Source of the DNA: Ajuga chamaepitys | Lineage: Eukaryota > Streptophyta > Magnoliopsida > Lamiales > Lamiaceae | Direction of reading: 5' to 3' | Assembly (NCBI GenBank): GCA_958295605.1 | Contig: OY282506.1 | Location: 15,072,226-15,136,225, forward strand | Length of the DNA: 64,000 nucleotides | Shown here: piece after piece, positions 35,760 to 47,499 of the stretch | Layout: each line of letters begins with the position of its first letter | Position numbering within the stretch: the stretch's first letter is position 1 | Made by a program: the position numbers and the translations under genes | The notes under the pieces: model-generated | Databases searched by the model: none | Told to the model about the DNA's origin: nothing | Seen by the model: the letters and a program-made list of their open reading frames with translations, nothing else

Positions 35760-38600
35760 TTACCAAATAGTAGGCTTGGTAGGATGAGTGATATGCCCTA
35801 AAACAGTTAACAAGACAGAATGGGATGTTGGTCGTACTTTTAGTACTTTAGAAAGCATTTTGGGTAACATATGATTCTGTCTTCCAAAGTTCGTTTTGGT
35901 GATGGTGTTTGATCCAATGATCAGAGTTGTAGTGGAGTACATGTCACTAGATTGACTCATTTATTTCTCTAAGATGTGCTTCCTTTCACATTCATTAGAG
36001 GTGTCATAAATTATTCAATTCCATTCTCACATGTAGTTTTGAAATGATAGTCTTTGACACGATTATCTTTACTTAATAACATTGTAATAGCTCTTGGTGC
36101 ATATAAAGCGTTTTGTGGCTATAATTGTTATGTCATTAGACATCTAGAGAATTCGACGATTCTTCGTTCTTTTAGTACTTGTGATTCAATGATGGTCATA
36201 ATGCAATGATGCAGTGAGTCTCTGTTCTTTGGTCCTGTATCTCTTATAGTTAACTGCTCTAGCAGTTTTTATACAAAAGTATAATATTTATACACTTATT
36301 TAAAAGTTCATTACCAACTCTATCCCTTTTGTTTAGAGGGTTTTGATGTATTATTTTTGCACATGGTTTCCATAACCACCATGTTCATTTGGGGTAAGCA
36401 CATCGGAAGGCCTCCAGGGCTTCTATGTCCCTTACTTTGTGGTGTATTGTTACCATAACTGTAGAGACAAACACATCCGTTCCCTTTACTTTGGGGTCAT
36501 TTCCACTATTTAGTTCATCATACCTGGGCTTGAGAATTTTCTTTATCCCAATGTGTTTGATGTTATTTTTCAGAAGAAACTGATCATGCCTCTCAACTAC
36601 TTGCACTGGTTGATTAGCTAATTTAATATTGTAATTCTTTTATTTCATACTCTAACCTATACAAGTTCGCTAGTATAAGCATTAGAGTAGGAAAGTAAAG
36701 AGATTTTATGTATCATATCATCTTCTGTGATTTCTTTCCACATAAAGAGAGATGTGTTTTTAGGCACAACGTGTCCTTATTGAGGCTATTGACCCTTTTG
36801 TAGTCTAGTGAGTGGGTTTCTTTCCATTAGATAGTTAATACCGGAAGTAGAGATTCATCTACATTTTTAATATTTCTTTTATTGCATTCCGCAGCTCATC
36901 AGGTACTTTTGAACTAAACAATACTCCTAGTGTAAGCTAGGATTAATGTGTCATCTCAAATTCACTAGAGCATTGACTGTGACTTCTACTATGGCAGACA
37001 GTGATTTGTCATTAAGGTCGGTTGATGATATGATCGTAAGAGAGTTCTTACAGGGTGTAGTTATTTTTCATGGAAATATTTTCCTATTAGGAATATCAAT
37101 TGCGGTAACTCAATTTCTTCTGAGTCTAATATTCAAATTTGAACCGAGTTGGTTTAATCATTTTCTTTTGAATTAGATTTCAGGACCATATATCACAAGT
37201 TTTTCGATACTTTGTGAAAATACTTTATCACAAAGTTGATTTGTACTAATTTGGTATAGCCCATGAATTTCCATTATCATGGAAATATTCAATTTATCAA
37301 GCATAACTAACTTCGTAGGCAAAGCAATTGTAAAATTATCATATAGTCATGCAAATAAACTTATTTACAATAATTTCTAAGTGCATAATAAACAACTCAG
37401 ATGATAAACTTTCAATTACATTATAAAGCATAAAAGAGGCTAGACACATGTCCCCATGAAAATCAATTCAGTCATGTAAAATTCTATGATTTTCATGATT
37501 GTACACAACTACTTCGGATGCACATATAAATTTATTCTCAACTTTCCAAAACTACAGTTGTATCTTATAAAAGAAATATATATTCATGCAATTTCTCATA
37601 CTTAAATTGCTCGAAATATTTAAATCAATAAACATAGATGGGTTTGTGTCTCGTGTAATATGTAATGTCACATGCTAGTGTCAACAAATATTATTTGCAT
37701 TGAATTTCACAAAATATAGAGATTTGAGTTACCTTGTATGAAAGACATGATTCTTTCTAATGACACTTCTCGAACTTTGAAAAGAATGATTTAGTGATTT
37801 AGAAACCACAATCCTCCAATTCAATCTCACACCAATGAAGTGAACCCGTGCTCAAAAGGTACGCATCAAAAAGAAAAATAGTTAATCATCGAATTGTGAA
37901 GATAATCCAGCTAACAAGAATATGCAGCTAATAATTACATAAAATTCATGAAACAGTCATCAATTGATCTAGTTATGACAAGAATCGTAATATATTTATT
38001 AACTTAGACACCAGTTTGTCCACTGAACTGACAAACATAGACTATAAATATTATCATCACTCCATATATAAAAATGTATGATACATCAATCATAATAATA
38101 TTAAAATAATTGAAGATGATCAACAATTTTAATAGACCAGTGCATATGTCAACTTGGGATAATATGAAGTTACCATGCACATTACATATTCTGAACCAAG
38201 AAAAAGAACAATGATCAATCCCGCAAGATATTATAAAATTACCGGTCAAAATTAACTAATCTAATACAACAGATAATTACAACTTATCGATTCCAATGGT
38301 ATTAAATAAACAACACATTGAAATCAAGCTAATAACTGACCTTGAAGGCGGTGCCGATGATATTGAAGTGGCGGAGCTTAATTCAGAGGAAGGAATAAAT
38401 ATAAATACCCACTTAATTATGCTTATAAGCAATTGATACTCTATGATGTTGTACATCTACATCCTCGTGGTGTTAGTAATTGCAGATTTTTTTTTCTTTA
38501 CACGTATTGGCAAGGGAATGTGAATTTATAGGAGAATATTTTGACCGCCGATTGATAGAAAATTGACAGCCGGTTGATAGAAAATCAATAGAAAAATCAA
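35760..38600 (-). other. 5' part of the decayed copia interior
   Basis: Weak pol-like fragments lie at 35760-35960 and 36385-36606 (minus strand). From about 37190 to 38340 the sequence is AT-rich with no recognisable gag. The element is longer than usual for its type, so an unrecognised insertion may sit here. Confidence 0.45.
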
Positions 38601-38619
38601 AGTATTTGTGCTGATAACG

Positions 38620-38825
38620 TGTTGTAGGAAAATAGAAAAGAATAACAGTAAAAAGAGACGGAAGAGAGACACGGAATAATTAGGGTTTTCTTATTCATCA
38701 GATCCCTTTATATAGGGTGTCAAATACAAGGGTTTCACAGTTACATATTATTTAGTGAATACCTAAATTGCCCTTCATCAATTACTTTTGACGAAGGCAC
38801 ACTAATTGTATTTTTCCATTCCACA
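38620..38825 (-). repeat. 5' LTR of the decayed copia element
   Basis: 206 bp. It keeps the uninterrupted target of the MITE found in the sister LTR. Confidence 0.92.
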
Positions 38826-38879
38826 GATCTTTTTTTCTTACTTTTTTCAAAACCCGGCTACACTATTTTTAGGGATGGT

Positions 38880-39345
38880 TCAATATGGTATACCGTACCG
38901 AATTGTTCATATCGTTATCGTCGAAAATCTATACGATTACGGTACTGAAAATTTCGATATACCGAAATTCGACATACCGAAAATTCGGTATGATATCGAT
39001 AAATGTCGATACCATACCGAAAATTCGGTATACCGAATTTTATATCGGTATATATCGATCCATATCGTTGATTTTGATATTTACGGTATACCATTAGGAA
39101 TTTGGTATGCCGAAATACCGAACTATCAAGAGAATTTTTTTTCAGTATATTGATATATACCGAAAATAATCAATATATCGAAAATACCGAACTTTTTTCG
39201 GTATGTACCAAAATATCAATTTTTTTAGATTATCATACCGTTATCTACTGAAAATTTTCGCTACGATATCATATTCTACCGAAAATTTGATATATCAAAA
39301 ATTTTGATATCTTTAATAATTTTTCGATACGATATATGCAGTTTT
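38880..39345. repeat. dense palindromic TACCGAAATT / AATTCGGTA repeats
   Basis: Words such as ATACCGAAAATTCGGTA and TATCGGTATATATCGAT recur in both orientations more than a dozen times, giving many self-complementary 10- to 18-mers. No coding is supported. The 115-codon frame rich in Tyr, Ile and Asp is produced by the repeat. A C-run and GGCCCTAG at 39357-39375 may mark the edge of a hAT-like element starting TAGGG near 38869, but no target duplication is visible. Confidence 0.75.
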
Positions 39346-39565
39346 TCCACATTTTCCCCCCCCCCCGGCCCTAGTCTCTCTTCTCTCTCATCAATCCTTT
39401 TGCGCCTTTACCCAACATAATTTCTCTCGACATTCGACATTCGACATTCGACCTTTTCCCCCAATTTTATTCTTCTCATCTGCAAGTTTCTCTCTCCTCT
39501 CTCTGTAATTTATGGAATCAACGTTATATATGTGCTCATTGCATGTGAAATTTTGTTTGCAGTTT

Positions 39566-39819
39566 ATGGAGTCTTTAGAGACGGGTTTGGGCCAGAGTCC
39601 GCAGGAAATAACAAATTATGCGGCGACGCGGCCGCCGGAGATGATTTGTTTGTCGACGAGCTTCTAGACTTTTCTAATTGATATTCTGAGACAGAAGAAC
39701 AAATTGAAGAAATGGAAATGAAGGCCGCGAAAACCAATTTGGAGAATAGTTCCGATAAAGGGGATTTTGATTCTCTCCATAAAAGCGAGGGACTGAGAAG
39801 AAGATGCAGAATCCAATAG
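39566..39819 (+). pseudogene. fragment resembling the N-terminus of a class A GATA factor
   Basis: A short GC-richer coding-like piece. From the ATG at 39566 the frame reads 34 codons and stops. A second frame of the same strand then reads DDLFVDELLDFSN, a stop, and YSETEEQIEEMEMKAAK. The acidic motif (F/L)VDELLDFSN is typical of the N-terminal region of plant class A GATA transcription factors. The GATA zinc finger is absent. The frameshift, internal stop and truncation point to a dead fragment. TTTGCAG just before the ATG looks like an intron acceptor, as if part of a leader intron was carried along. Family assignment rests on one short motif. Confidence 0.45.
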
Positions 39820-41270
39820 TAGGAAAAAAAAAAGGTTAACAGATTGAAATAATAGAAAATAATTATATTAGCAATGATTTTTAGATAGGGGGAGGGGAGG
39901 GGGAGAGGGGAAGGATTTCCTGGTTAGGTGTGGGTGGGTTGGGAAAAAGGTTGGAAATGGAAAGAGAGAGTGGAAGGGGCCATGGGTGACGGTTTGGAGA
40001 GAGGCCTGGAAAGCAAAGAATAGAAGGGTAGCGGTGTAATTACAAAGGAAATTACCATTTATATTTAAAAAATATTAAGTTTTTGTGCCCGTTTAGCAGC
40101 ATCCATCCTTAAAATTAAGTGCCAATACCCCACCCTGCCTTGTCAGAAAGATTAAAATATTTTCTGGACACTCCTAGTGTATGATTCGTTGAGATTGGTC
40201 CAACCCTCAATCAATTGGGCCAATTTATTTCTATGTTTCTTTATATCATCTTTATTCATGCCCTAAAGATAAAATTTTCAATTAAAAATAAAAGCAAAAT
40301 TGTATAATCATTGATGCCCTTGGGTTGTGGATGGGTTGGTCAACCAACCTATTTCACAACTCAATCCCTTTCCACAACCTGCCACATGTCGGTACCTCAT
40401 TTGTTGTATCAAATTATTTATTGGATATAATTTTAATAATAAATAAATAATATAATTTTTATTTTATAAAAATTATAAAAATTCTTATTTTTTTTCTCTA
40501 CAAGTAGAATCTAGTGTTGACATATTTTGAATAAAAATTTGAAGCTCTTTATTTTATTCTTTTTATAAATAGTTGGCTCGTCTGGACCGGTCCGATGGGC
40601 CAATCCCCGGCGGACCCCGGGCCGATTCGATAATCTTAGTATATTATTTTAGCATGTTATTTTAAACGTACCGGAAAAAAAAAATCGACTTATTGTAATT
40701 ACGGAATTAAAATATTTTTTTATTCTTGAAATATATTAGAAAAAGCGCGAAAAATAATATGCAATTATTAAACCGTATCAAAAATATTGTTTTTATTGGG
40801 AAATAAGATCTGTATTTGGATAAAAGAAATTAATATATATTAAAATGTTGTGTTGGGTTGTTGATAAAGTGTAAAAATGTATTTTTCAGGTTGTGGAGTA
40901 GATTGTGTATGTGGAAGAGAGAGACATGAATATTTTATTGATAGGTTGGGTTGTGAGAGGTTGCTGATAAAGATGGTCTTACATTCGTGTCCCAACCCCT
41001 TCACTTTCAAGGGATGGGGCTCTCCCCTTGAGACGTTCCCTCCCTCTCTCTCTACTGTCATTGTCTCCCTCACCTGCCTTCCTCTCTCTCACCTCTCATC
41101 TTCCTCTCTCTCTCTCTCTCATCTTTCATCTGCCTCTCGCCCACCTCTCTTTCTTAATTCCACTTCACCCGCTCCCAAGATCCATTCATCGACGTCGCTT
41201 CCTCAACACCCATTCGCCGATCCACGTTTCTTCCCCATATTTCATTTATAAACTTCTGTATTCCAACTGA
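39820..41270. other. non-coding, with CT-rich block
   Basis: A GA-rich stretch at about 39885-39990 and a CT-rich stretch at 41035-41160 (runs of TCTCTC). Words like GGTTGTGGATGGGTTGG near 40325 and GGTTGTGGAGTAGATTG near 40890 recur in several places and hint at a decayed inverted-repeat transposon. No gene is supported; the 124-codon Ser/Leu/Pro frame comes from the CT repeat. Confidence 0.5.
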
Positions 41271-42150
41271 CACCCGCTCAAGTCTCTCTCTAACCCAACG
41301 GAGGTTAGAATTCCTCGCGTAATTCTAATTTCTTAAGGAAAAGAGAGAAAATTAAAAATAGTTTCTACAAAATCCTCGAAACAAAATTAGAAGAACAAAA
41401 AGTAAGGATAGGAAAGTGAAGAAAGGCTGTTGATTTTTATTTTTATTTTTACGAAAAATGGAAAAAGAAGAATCAACAATTCTGAGGAAATTTGTGTTTA
41501 TCAAACTGGTGTGTGGTGGAGATAGTTTAATTTATGATTAAGATGTGGTGGAATATTAATAGGGAACAGAGGGAGTTAAGGAGAAGGAACAAAGATAAAG
41601 AAATGGAGACTTGCTAATTTTGGATAAGTGAGGGAGTTAAGTAGAAGGAATGGAGATACTTGCTAATTTTGGATAAAAACCGACAAAGAAAAACACTACA
41701 GGGTTTGAAACTTTGAAGTTTGGAGTCGCATATTACAGGTAGGAATAATTAGGTGAGTGGAGTTTGGTCTTAAGGGATGAAGAAGATGAGTTTGAAGTTT
41801 GGAGTGGAAGATTGTGGTAAATACAAATAATTGCGCATATTTAATGATATATTACTTGTATTCTTAAATTAAAAGTTAAATATTGAATTAAATAATAAAA
41901 AAAATCAATCATTAATTAACAACCTCTTACACACATCACATCACATTTTACATAAAATAATATATCCAACACTACAACCACTTGCCCAACCACCCAAACA
42001 AACATCACATTTTTTCTTCCCCAGTCACTCTTCCCAACCAACAGTGCCTCAGCCCCCCAAACATACCCTTACTTCTTAAAATGCAAGACTTAAATTATCT
42101 TTTATATTCTTACTTTTATCGAGAAGTGAGATATCATAAAATTTTAATTA
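41271..42150. other. no gene seen
   Basis: AT-rich. Two adjacent copies of a GGAGTTAAG(G/T)AGAAGGAA motif followed by ACTTGCTAATTTTGGATAA occur at 41572-41677. Nothing else recognised. Confidence 0.5.
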
Positions 42151-42159
42151 CACAATTTT

Positions 42160-42460
42160 TGTGTATATTGCACAATATGGTGCACGATGAAGAAATAAAT
42201 ATAAACAATATCATACATAATATAGTGTATATTGCTCAATATCGTGCACGATGAAAAAATTAATAACTATATCGTATATGATATCATGTATATTGCACAA
42301 AATATGAAGGAAGTACATATACATATCTTGCAACAAATATCGGGTACGAAGTGGGTGATATCGTGTACGAAGTGTAGAATACGATATCGGGTATCTAAAA
42401 TTTTATGTGCACGATATCATATATAAAGTGGGTGATATCGTGTACGAAGTATATGACGAT
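42160..42460. repeat. imperfect repeats of TGTATATTGCACAATAT and GATATCGTGTACGA
   Basis: Three copies of a unit like GTGTATATTGCACAATATGG followed by TGCACGATGAAGAAAT, spaced by about 62-70 bp. They are followed by four copies of a shorter word like GATATCGTGTACGAAGT. Several are self-complementary around GATATC and GTGCAC. They are non-coding. Confidence 0.7.
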
Positions 42461-43015
42461 GAGAGTGTGGGTGAGGATAAGAGTACATTAAATGAAGGAT
42501 ATAATGGACATATAATTCAAATGTGGATATTTTTAACATTTAAAAAGTTAAAATGTCATAAAGATTAATTTGACAATTATCCGGTCGTATTTTTCTCTCT
42601 AGAAGAAAAACTGAATCCTCCCCCAACTTCTGTCCACTGATTTCCTTTTACGATCTACCGCAATCCGCAACAAACAACCTGTTCTACCGCTCTTATTCTA
42701 CCCAAATTCGAGGATCATTGAAGTTTCTGCAACTTTATTTTCTATCTACATCGCCGAGTTCGAAGATCATCGAAAATAATTTGAAAAAACCGATCTCTCT
42801 AGAATCTCCAATGGTCGACGGCAAATTCGTCTTTTTCAAGTTCTTTTACGATAATCATATCCGATTGTTGTTTTATTTCGTTGATTTTTAAGTTTCTAGG
42901 TTCTCCTCTCCGCTAGATTTTTTCCTCGCGTGAGACTTTTCCACGCCGACGTATGACTTTTGCTGGCCCATTTGGTCTTTTTGCCGGCCTTCCTGGTCAT
43001 GTCTTTAGTTTCTAT
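42461..43015. other. no gene seen
   Basis: Moderate GC with no long frame. 42600-42960 has the look of a transcribed leader or exon remnant (mixed composition, CGACGG, TCGCCGAGTTCG), but no product can be named. Confidence 0.45.
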
Positions 43016-43024
43016 TTTATTTTT

Positions 43025-44174
43025 GGGTTAATTACCAAAACCAACCTGTAGTATGACCCTTTTTTCCACTTGCAACCCCACCTTCAAAACGCTTCTAAAT
43101 CCAACCCCTAGTAATCGGGATTTTCCGGTTACAACCCGATTTTGAATTTATTATTTTTTTCCGGCCACTTAACATGCACGTGACTTGCACGCTATTTCTG
43201 GATGGCATAATTGTAAAAATCACGAAGTGGAAAACCTGGAGCTGCTCACGTGAGGGTTGCCAACGGTCACCACCCATGGTAAACACACTACAACCTGCCA
43301 TTCTGATCGATCCTCCCCTCCGACAACGGCGCCAATCTGTGAGGACAACTATCATCAAACACCTTCCATGCATTCTCATTTCTGTCCCACCAAATCACCA
43401 TATCAATCCCCAACACTCTCTTCCCATGCGGCCTTCTCTTATCCAGATCACACACCGGCATCACCGGATACCAGTGCGAGTATCAGTCGAATTTGTTATC
43501 CTTCTTCTCTGATTCAGTTTCTTCATCGGGGGCGAAGACCCCTCTGTTGATGGAAAGGGGGTAGAAATTGCAGTGAATAACTTGAATTTCGTTTGGGTTA
43601 TGGGGGAGAGGGAGTGAACGAGGGGATTTGGAAATTGGGGGAATTTTTAGGGTTTTTGATTGAGATTTGGGGGCAATGGAAGGAGGAGAAAGGGGAAGCT
43701 TTGAGAGCTTCCATGGCGGAATTTGGTGTTGTTGATACTAATTCAGTGAGATTAAATTCATTGATGGATTAATGGATGATTACATGTAGAAGTAACGATT
43801 TGCGTGATTGGATAGGATAGAATGTTGGCAACGATGCTCCATAGCTGCAATGTCCTTCAATCCGGCTGTGTTCAACTAGGAGTGACAAGAACCCTAATTC
43901 CCAATCCTTAATCTCCAATTTTGTAAAAGTGACCGTTGTTAACCCTCACGTGAGCAGCTCCAGGTTTTCCACTTCGCGATTTTTACAATTATGCCATCCA
44001 GAAATAGCGTGCTCGTCACGTGCATATTAAGTGGCCGGAAAAAAATAATAAATTCAAAATCGGGTTGTAACCGGAAAATCCCGATTACTAGGGGTTGGAT
44101 TTAGAAGCGTTTTGAAGGTGGGGTTGCAAGTGGAAAAAATGGTCATACTACGGGTTGGTTTTGGTAATTAACCC
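43025..44174. mobile_element. Mutator-like TIR element with possible captured DNA
   Basis: 1150 bp with terminal inverted repeats of about 250 bp, starting GGGTTAATTACCAAAACC. It is flanked by a perfect 9-bp duplication TTTATTTTT (43016-43024 and 44175-44183). The core of about 600 bp is of normal GC content, unlike the arms, and reads like a gene 5' end on the minus strand. It may be captured host DNA (Pack-MULE style). No transposase is present. The open frames across the left arm are not credible genes. Confidence 0.9.
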
Positions 44175-44183
44175 TTTATTTTT

Positions 44184-44776
44184 TTATGTGTTCTAGATGA
44201 CGTCTGTTTCATTTTTCGGTATGTTAGTGATAGTTTTTCGATTCTTTATTTGTTGTGCATGCAGTCACGGAGTAGGGCTTTTTTCGGTTGCTTATCGCTT
44301 AGATACGTTGTTGTTTTTTCTCTTTTTTTTTTTTTTTTTCAGTCTATTCGCCTATTTAGATGGAGCTTGATTTTACTAATTGGATCGAGAGTCTTGTACG
44401 TACTTATGAACAATGTATAAATAATAAATTCTTTTATCTTTAATAAAAAAAAGTGTCATAGTTTTTCACACCCTTCTTACAGGGCACGGTAAAATTTTCC
44501 CAAAAAATTAAATTCAATCACATGTCACATTCCCTCTATTCCACCTCGAAGAAATAATTATTTTTGCTGTTTTATATAAGCAATCTGCTTGAAGATCTAT
44601 GGTTCAGTTTTATAGTCACTAGGAAGAGTTCCCATGCGTGTAATTTTGTATTTAGGATTTTTTTTAATAAATATTAAAAAAACTTCAAATATATTATAAT
44701 TAATAGAAAAAAGGAACCTTATATTTGGTGATTAGGTTTAATGGTTAGATTCAATATGCATTGTGTAAACATATTA
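44184..44776. other. no gene seen
   Basis: AT-rich with a T-run at 44322-44339. No reading frame or RNA gene recognised. Confidence 0.5.
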
Positions 44777-45027
44777 CTGCCTCTGTTTCATATTAATTGA
44801 CGTTTTATGATGTTTTTTTCTTTTTCAATTAATTGACGCTTTACATATTTTTCACCATTTCTACCAATTTTCTCCCTATGCTCAATCATAAAATATCTCC
44901 ACTTTTCGATCTATCAAAGATATTTTGATTTGGTCAAATCTTTAGCTGATGATGTATCTGTCAAAATATTTCATCCTTAATTCTTCCTTTTCATCCTAAA
45001 ACGTCAATTAATATGAAACGAAGGGAG
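44777..45027. mobile_element. MITE, Stowaway-like
   Basis: 251 bp. Inverted repeats CTGCCTCTGTTTCATATTAA and TTAATATGAAACGAAGGGAG, with TA on both sides. It is non-coding and a different subfamily from the CTCCCTCCGTCCCGG elements. Confidence 0.8.
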
Positions 45028-45606
45028 TATTACTTAATAAACAGTCATAAGTTTCTCAAAATTTTATATAAAAATAAACAAAAATATAATGTGCACTATA
45101 AATTTTGAGATATATATACAACATGTATTGTAGTCTTTGCTACAATCTAAAAAAACCTTTGAAATCAATGACTTTTGAGACAACATACAATTAATAATGT
45201 CAAAATCTAACTTGCTAAAAAAAATATAATATTAGACAATAATAATCAAAATAATCAATAGATATATGATCAAATCAAATTATTATATGTGATAGTTATG
45301 AGGATTTGATTTAAGTTAATTTTAAGACAAACAAAAGCACATAATCTCATAATATAAAAAATCTACAATCTATTAATTAAATGTTTTAATTGGACTAGAT
45401 ATTAGCACGTGCGTTGCACGTGTAACACTTAGTATATAAATTTTAGAAATTATATTTGCCACTTGTTTTTTGTATTTTTTTTTTTTTTCAACGTGAATTA
45501 TTCAGAGAATAAATCATTTTCTCGGAGAATTCTATAAGAGAATCATAATGTTATCATAAGTCCACTTCTTTTTAGTATATTAAGTGCAGCTGATCATTCA
45601 ATAGTA

Positions 45607-45770
45607 CTCCCTCCGTCCCGGCTGAGTTTGCACACTTTCCTTTTCGGGACGTCCCATCTAAGTTTGCACACCCTTAAAAAGGAAAGTTTTCTCACAATCT
45701 TCACCCTTAAAATATCCACTTTCAATCGCCACCTTTAAAAAAGTCAACCAAAAAGTCCAAACATGAGGAA
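45607..45770. mobile_element. MITE fragment, one end only
   Basis: Starts CTCCCTCCGTCCCGGCTGAG after a TA, like the MITEs at 10040 and 32369, and continues with related internal sequence. No matching right end was found, so it is truncated or rearranged. It lies inside Helitron D. Confidence 0.65.
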
Positions 45771-45987
45771 AATATCAATATGAGGAAAAGTCCAAACATA
45801 GTATGTAGAATTAGATCAACAACCTTCATATTTAAATTAAATAATACCAGGTATCCCAAGGAAAATTGTAACATCACAAATTTGTCCTATTATGTACAAA
45901 TGAATTACTTCAAGTTGGTTGATATGGAACTATTCGTCTATTTTAATTATTAAAAATACAAAGAGTAAAAGAAAAAAAAAAAAAAAC

Positions 45988-47280
45988 CTATTTATCTTGT
46001 AAATTATTTGGAAATTGCATAATTCGTTCTTTTACTGATGCACTTGTTTCTATTTTTTTCTCATTCTTGATCTTCCTTGTTACCGAGGGCCTTACTTTGT
46101 TGTAATTTGTTAAAAATTGTTTGAATATTTGCTCATCATCGCTCTTTATTTGAATGTTGTCCTCTATTTTTCTTTTTGTGTTTCTTCTTGTTTTCTTCTT
46201 TTCTGTTGTTGCAGTTTCTTCATGCTGTTTTTTCTTCGATTTTGTTCTTGTTTTCTTCCCTTCAACTTTTATAATTTTATAATCCAAACTGAAGTTGTAT
46301 GTTGTCCTCTATTTTTCTCTTTGTGTTTCTTCTCGTCTTCTTCTTTTTCGTTTTTGCAGTTTCTTCATGCTGTTTTTTCTTCGATTTTGTTCTTATTTTC
46401 TTCCATTCAACTTCTATAGTTTTATACTCCAAAAGTGAAGGTGTATTTTTGCAACCCTCTATTTTGTGATCTTTATCACCTCATCATTGCTTTCAATCAG
46501 AATGTAGTCTTCTACTTTTATTTTTTTGTTTCGTCATTTTTTATTCTCTTTCATTCTTGTAGTTTCCTCATCCTCTTGTTTTTCTTTATTGTTCGCTTTA
46601 TTTTCTTCCCTTCCACTTTTATAATTTTATCCTCAAGTATTGTTATAGTTGTTTCTTTCTCGTTCTCTTCTTTTTGCTCTGTGGTTCTATCATTTCAGCT
46701 GCCTCTGCTATTGCATTTAACTTCACTTCGACGTTCTTAGTATTTTGATTTGTGCGATCAAGAACCTCACGTCACTTGCATCATGCAAGATTAATTTTAT
46801 GTAATATTTGGATCCATTTTGTCTCTGTATTAGATTTATCTTAGTAAGGTTGCATTTCTAAATATATGAACTTATTATTGTTGGTTACTGGAAAGTAATT
46901 TATTACCTTCTCTATAGATTTAATGTACTCCTGTGCTGAGCATCCAACATATACTATTTCTATCCCATTAAATATGGTTATTGTTACGTTGTATATTCCT
47001 TGATGAACATTTAACTTTATTATGTATATATTAAATATTATTTAATTTTAGTGTGTACATCATTATGAAAATATCATGAATAGTATATTGTAGATATTTT
47101 TTTACCTTGGTAGTGTTTCCGCTGACTCATCGTAGCACTTGTTGCATATTGCAGTAGTCTCACTTTTGTGCACCGATCTAGGGCAAATTTTGCAGGAGTT
47201 ATACCATATTTTTGCCTCATTTTCAACACCTTCAACATTCCGGTGAAATAATAGTGGATATCATATGAACAGAGCCACAG
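45988..47280 (-). pseudogene. RPA70-like protein of Helitron D, with lysine-rich tail
   Basis: Broken coding on the minus strand. At about 47207-47104 the frame reads WYNSCKIC, about 16 residues, CNKCYDESAETLPRY: the CX2C-CX2C zinc ribbon of the replication protein A large-subunit C-terminal OB fold. At about 47015-46905 it reads IFNGIEIVYVGCSAQEYI, also typical of RPA70-like OB folds. Apparent GT after both pieces suggests small introns. Farther on, a Lys/Arg/Glu-rich frame of 99 codons (46287-45988) corresponds to the repeated DNA at 46150-46640. RPA-like single-strand-binding proteins are known passengers of plant Helitrons. Stops between the pieces indicate decay, though correct introns could remove some. 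Confidence 0.7.
46150..46640. repeat. three tandem copies of about 150 bp
   Basis: Each copy contains TTTCTTCATGCTGTTTTTTC or a close variant, GATTTTGTTCTT, TTTTCTTCC and CAACTTTTATAATTTTAT. On the minus strand they encode a lysine-rich segment (KTRTKSKKKQHEETATTEKK and similar). The copies are less alike from left to right. Confidence 0.75.
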
Positions 47281-47499
47281 TTAAGTTAATAAATTTCTTA
47301 ATTTAATTGAATAATTTTTTTAGTATATTTCTTATGTTTTTAACTAATATTAAAATACACCGTTATCTATATTTTGATTCTATTTTCTTGTTATATTTTG
47401 TCGTCTACGTATATTTTTATTTTTTTTATTTTTACCTTTGTCAAACCTTCATTTTGTTTGATGAAATTAACTGTCTTCTCCATTTTAGTTTTTATCCTT

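Larger units (their letters stand above)
32241..38825 (-). mobile_element. decayed Ty1/copia element with both LTRs
   Basis: LTRs start TGTTGTAGGAAAATAG. The element is flanked by a perfect 5-bp duplication GATCT (32236-32240 and 38826-38830). The right LTR is 206 bp. The left would be about 205 bp without the MITE inserted in it. On the minus strand the sequence after the right LTR reads CGTTATCAGCAC, similar to the TATCAG core of initiator-Met primer sites. A purine tract GGGGGAG abuts the left LTR. The interior is full of stops and frameshifts. It is much older than the element at 11576-16850. Confidence 0.92.

Noticed and set aside
40877..41251. 124-codon Ser/Pro/Leu-rich frame
   Set aside because: Created by CT-rich low-complexity DNA; no motif and no splice context.
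43174..43512. 112-codon frame
   Set aside because: It crosses from the inverted-repeat arm into the core of the Mutator-like element and has no recognisable domain.
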